A stretch of 8,015 nucleotides of DNA. Source: Nitriliruptoraceae bacterium (lineage in GTDB: Bacteria; Actinomycetota; Nitriliruptoria; Nitriliruptorales; Nitriliruptoraceae). The translations under genes were made by a program, and so were the position numbers. The notes beneath the pieces were generated by a model that was not told where the DNA came from, did no database searches, and saw only the letters and a list, made by a program, of their open reading frames with translations. Where the stretch lies: NCBI GenBank assembly GCA_007118045.1, contig SKTG01000422.1, positions 1 to 8,015 of the forward strand, read 5' to 3'. This document shows positions 6,383-8,015 of the stretch, piece after piece (within the stretch, counting starts at the first letter, position 1; each line of letters begins with the position of its first letter).

Positions 6383-7108
6383 TCAGGGCGACGAGCTTCC
6401 GGCGCTCGCCTCCTCGTCGGAGCCCTCGGGGAGCCCGACCCACCGGTGCGTCCCGTCCGAGGTGATCTCCCGCTTCCAGATCGGTGCCCGGTCCTTGACC
6501 CGCTCGAGCGCGTCCCGACAGGCCTCGAAGGCCTCCGCGCGGTGACCGGCCGAGCACACGATCAGGATCGTGTGGGCGCCGACGTGCAGTTCGCCGACCG
6601 CGTGGAGCAGCGCCAGTCCCCGCAGCTCCGGGTGTGCCGTACGGAGCTCGCCCGCGATCTCCGTCAGGACCCGTTCCGCCATGGCCGGATAGGCGGAGTA
6701 CTCGAGTGTCACCACGTCGTCGAGGTCCGGCGCGTGGTCGCGCACCGTACCGAGGAAGACCGCCGTGCCACCCGTGCCGCCATCGGTGACGTCGGCGACG
6801 ATGGCGTCGACGTCGAACGGTGGTTCGCGCAGCCCGGTGATGGTCACCGGGCCCGTGCTCGCGGCCCCGCCGGCGACCGGCGGCAGCAGCGCGATCTCCG
6901 CGCCCGCGGGGATCCGATGATCGTCGTCGGCGACCGCGAGGTTCACGGCCACCTTGGTCCGGGGGAGCAGGGAGGCGAGGGACGGATGGGTGGCGACGAG
7001 CGCCTCCCGCAGGTCCCCGACCGTCGCCGGCTCGGTGAGCTCGACGGCGGTGTGCGGGCCACCGACGTGCTCGGCGAGCCCGCCGAAGACCCGAACCTCG
7101 ATGTGCAA
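6383..7108 (-). CDS. moaX: MoaD-MoaE fusion: molybdopterin synthase (both subunits in one chain)
   Basis: A 241-residue fusion. Residues 1-81 are a MoaD-like ubiquitin-fold sulfur carrier (HIEVRVFGGLAEHVG, then EIALLPPVAGG), whose Gly80-Gly81 matches the thiocarboxylate-bearing C terminus of free MoaD. Residues ~86-228 are MoaE: FLGTVRDH (118-125), LEYSAYPAMA (135-144), HAVGELHVGA, VCSAGHRAEAFEA and VKDRAPIWKRE (204-214), with conserved lysines 205 and 212. MoaE converts cyclic pyranopterin monophosphate to molybdopterin using MoaD thiocarboxylate sulfur. The same fusion in mycobacteria (MoaX) is cut after the Gly-Gly to be active, and the short AASTGP linker here fits that. The start is taken as TTG at 7108: GAGGAG (7121-7116) lies 7 bases before it but only 1 base before the alternative GTG at 7114. 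It is divergent from moaA, 76 bp apart. Confidence 0.9.
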   Translation of the reverse strand: MHIEVRVFGGLAEHVGGPHTAVELTEPATVGDLREALVATHPSLASLLPRTKVAVNLAVADDDHRIPAGAEIALLPPVAGGAASTGPVTITGLREPPFDVDAIVADVTDGGTGGTAVFLGTVRDHAPDLDDVVTLEYSAYPAMAERVLTEIAGELRTAHPELRGLALLHAVGELHVGAHTILIVCSAGHRAEAFEACRDALERVKDRAPIWKREITSDGTHRWVGLPEGSDEEASAGSSSP

Positions 7109-7127
7109 CGTCACGCTCCTCGTGACG
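7109..7127 (-). promoter_or_regulatory. Hairpin presenting the Shine-Dalgarno of the MoaD-MoaE gene in its loop
   Basis: On the minus strand the sequence reads CGTCACG-AGGAG-CGTGACG: a perfect 7-bp stem whose 5-base loop is the Shine-Dalgarno core. The TTG start follows the stem directly, with no gap. The same DNA is an operator-like palindrome at about +1 to +19 of the presumed transcript. It could act as a translational element or a protein-binding site. The symmetry is certain; the function is inferred. Confidence 0.5.
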
Positions 7128-7131
7128 GGAG

Positions 7132-7137
7132 AGGTTA
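7132..7137 (-). promoter_or_regulatory. Candidate -10 element for the MoaD-MoaE gene
   Basis: TAACCT on the minus strand fits the actinobacterial TANNNT -10 pattern. A start of transcription about 7 bases on would be near 7125, giving a leader of about 18 bases that holds the Shine-Dalgarno hairpin. No good -35 is visible (CGGGAG at the expected distance). Confidence 0.3.
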
Positions 7138-7172
7138 CCCGGGGGCACCGCGACCTCCCGGGACCACGCCGG

Positions 7173-7178
7173 TACGGT
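7173..7178 (+). promoter_or_regulatory. Candidate -10 element for leaderless moaA
   Basis: TACGGT fits TANNNT and ends 7 bases before the GTG at 7185, so transcription would start at or very near the start codon. A weak -35 (GCGACC at 7150-7155, 17-base spacer) is present. No Shine-Dalgarno precedes the GTG, which agrees with a leaderless message. Confidence 0.35.
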
Positions 7179-7184
7179 GCCGAG

Positions 7185-8015
7185 GTGGACCTTCGACAGC
7201 CAGTGCCTCGGGTCACCGACCGCCTCGACCGGCCGGTGGAGGATCTGCGCGTCTCGTTGACGGACCGATGCAACCTGCGGTGCCGCTACTGCATGCCGCG
7301 CGAGCTGTTCGGCGCGGATCACGCGTTCCTGGAGCGGGAGGAACTGCTCAGCTTCGAGGAGCTCGCACGCGTCCTGGGAGCGTTCGTCTCCTTGGGCGTG
7401 AACAAGCTCCGACTCACCGGCGGCGAACCTCTCCTGCGCCGGGACATCACCGACCTGGTCGCGATGCTCTCGCCCCTCGACGGACTCGACGACATCGCCC
7501 TGACCACGAACGGGATCCTGCTGCCCCGGCTCGCGGAGGATCTCGCGAACGCCGGGCTGAAGCGGGTGACGATCAGCCTGGACGCCCTCGACGACGCGAC
7601 CTTCCGCGCCACCGCGGACACGCCGCTGTCCGTGGCGGCGGTGCTGGAGGGCGTCGACGCGGCGCTGGCAGCCGGCCTGGAGCCGGTGAAGGTCAACACG
7701 GTGCTCCAGCGGGGCGTCAACGACCACCAGCTGGAGGCGCTCGCGGCGTGGGCGCGGGACACCGGTGTCACGCTGCGCTTCATCGAGTACATGGACGTGG
7801 GCACCACGAACGGGTGGGTGCGCGACCGTGTGGTACCCGCGCAGGAGGTCCTGGAGCGCATCCGGACCCGCTGGCCCGTCGAAGCCGTCGGCGCCGCCGC
7901 GGCCGGTACGGCCGCGGGCGCCCCCGGCGCCCCTGGCACCCCGGCGGCTGCGGTCGCGCCCCCGTCCGGGGGCCGGGTGGAGGTCGCCGAGCGCTACCGC
8001 TACCTCGACGGTGCC
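7185..8015 (+). CDS. moaA: GTP 3',8-cyclase MoaA (radical SAM, molybdenum cofactor step 1), 3' end missing
   Basis: The 277 residues visible belong to MoaA, which with MoaC turns GTP into cyclic pyranopterin monophosphate in the cytoplasm. The radical-SAM cluster motif is CNLRCRYC (Cys29, 33, 36), preceded by VEDLRVSLTDR. It is followed by LRLTGGEPLLRRDI (75-88, SAM-binding GGEP), TTNGILL, VTISLDALD (128-136), VKVNTVLQRGVND and LRFIEYMDVG (197-206). MoaA is usually about 330-360 residues, so the C-terminal second Fe-S cluster region lies beyond the edge. GTG at 7185 is chosen because it gives the usual short N terminus and lies 7 bases after a -10-like TACGGT; GTG at 7203 is a possible alternative. 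An Ala/Gly/Pro-rich insert at residues 237-261 precedes the conserved VAERYRYLDG segment. It is divergent from the MoaD-MoaE gene. Confidence 0.93.
   Translation, partial: MDLRQPVPRVTDRLDRPVEDLRVSLTDRCNLRCRYCMPRELFGADHAFLEREELLSFEELARVLGAFVSLGVNKLRLTGGEPLLRRDITDLVAMLSPLDGLDDIALTTNGILLPRLAEDLANAGLKRVTISLDALDDATFRATADTPLSVAAVLEGVDAALAAGLEPVKVNTVLQRGVNDHQLEALAAWARDTGVTLRFIEYMDVGTTNGWVRDRVVPAQEVLERIRTRWPVEAVGAAAAGTAAGAPGAPGTPAAAVAPPSGGRVEVAERYRYLDGA

Noticed and set aside
5211..6545. 444-residue open frame on the plus strand spanning four other genes
   Set aside because: It runs through the DUF1667, rhodanese and MoaE coding regions in the wrong frame or strand and has low-complexity Arg/Gly content.
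7112..7114. GTG at 7114 as start of the MoaD-MoaE gene
   Set aside because: Only one base separates it from GAGGAG, too close for initiation; TTG 7108 has a 7-base spacing. It cannot be excluded fully and would add just two residues.
6327..7727. 466-residue open frame on the minus strand antisense to moaA
   Set aside because: It covers clear radical-SAM coding sequence on the other strand and MoaE in another frame; no family resemblance.

Overview
The window is very GC-rich, uses GTG and TTG starts freely and is densely packed with genes, which suggests a high-GC actinobacterium. It may belong to a deep-branching lineage, but the sequence alone does not fix the genus. No rRNA, tRNA, CRISPR array, insertion sequence or phage gene was seen. 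The content is metabolic: carbohydrate cleavage, anion uptake, a flavin/iron-sulfur dehydrogenase, and molybdenum cofactor (Moco) synthesis.

Layout: (1) Bases 1-656 (+) hold the C-terminal third or less of a glycoside hydrolase family 65 enzyme (trehalose/maltose/kojibiose phosphorylase class). (2) Convergent to it, 711-2321 (-) encodes a complete SLC13/DASS sodium-coupled anion (probably dicarboxylate) symporter; a small hairpin lies between the two stops. (3) A 260-bp divergent intergenic region (2322-2581) carries a perfect 9-bp inverted repeat, an isolated half-site and a 19-bp tandem duplication. (4) A tight three-gene operon on the + strand, 2582-5814, encodes a GlpA-type FAD dehydrogenase with a C-terminal BFD-like [2Fe-2S] domain, a two-dinucleotide-fold FAD/NAD(P) oxidoreductase, and a DUF1667 four-cysteine protein. 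(5) On the - strand, a membrane-anchored rhodanese (5841-6242) follows a MoaD-MoaE fusion (molybdopterin synthase, 6383-7108). (6) Divergent from that fusion, moaA (GTP 3',8-cyclase, from 7185) runs off the right edge.

How the genes may work together: the operon resembles the GlpA / FAD-oxidoreductase / DUF1667 set that often accompanies glycerol kinase. Here no glycerol kinase or glycerol facilitator is visible, and the divergent partner is an SLC13 carrier. The oxidised substrate may therefore be an imported carboxylate (a 2-hydroxy acid) rather than glycerol 3-phosphate; this is inference. The right-hand block makes the pterin precursor of Moco (MoaA) and its dithiolene (MoaD-MoaE), and the rhodanese is a possible sulfur-transfer partner. 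The DUF1667 protein, next to these genes, has a cysteine pattern strikingly like the [4Fe-4S] head domain of molybdopterin oxidoreductases.

Most notable for a second look: that DUF1667 resemblance, the dehydrogenase-transporter pairing, the operator-like inverted repeat at 2503-2525, and a hairpin that puts the Shine-Dalgarno of the MoaD-MoaE gene in its loop just before a TTG start.
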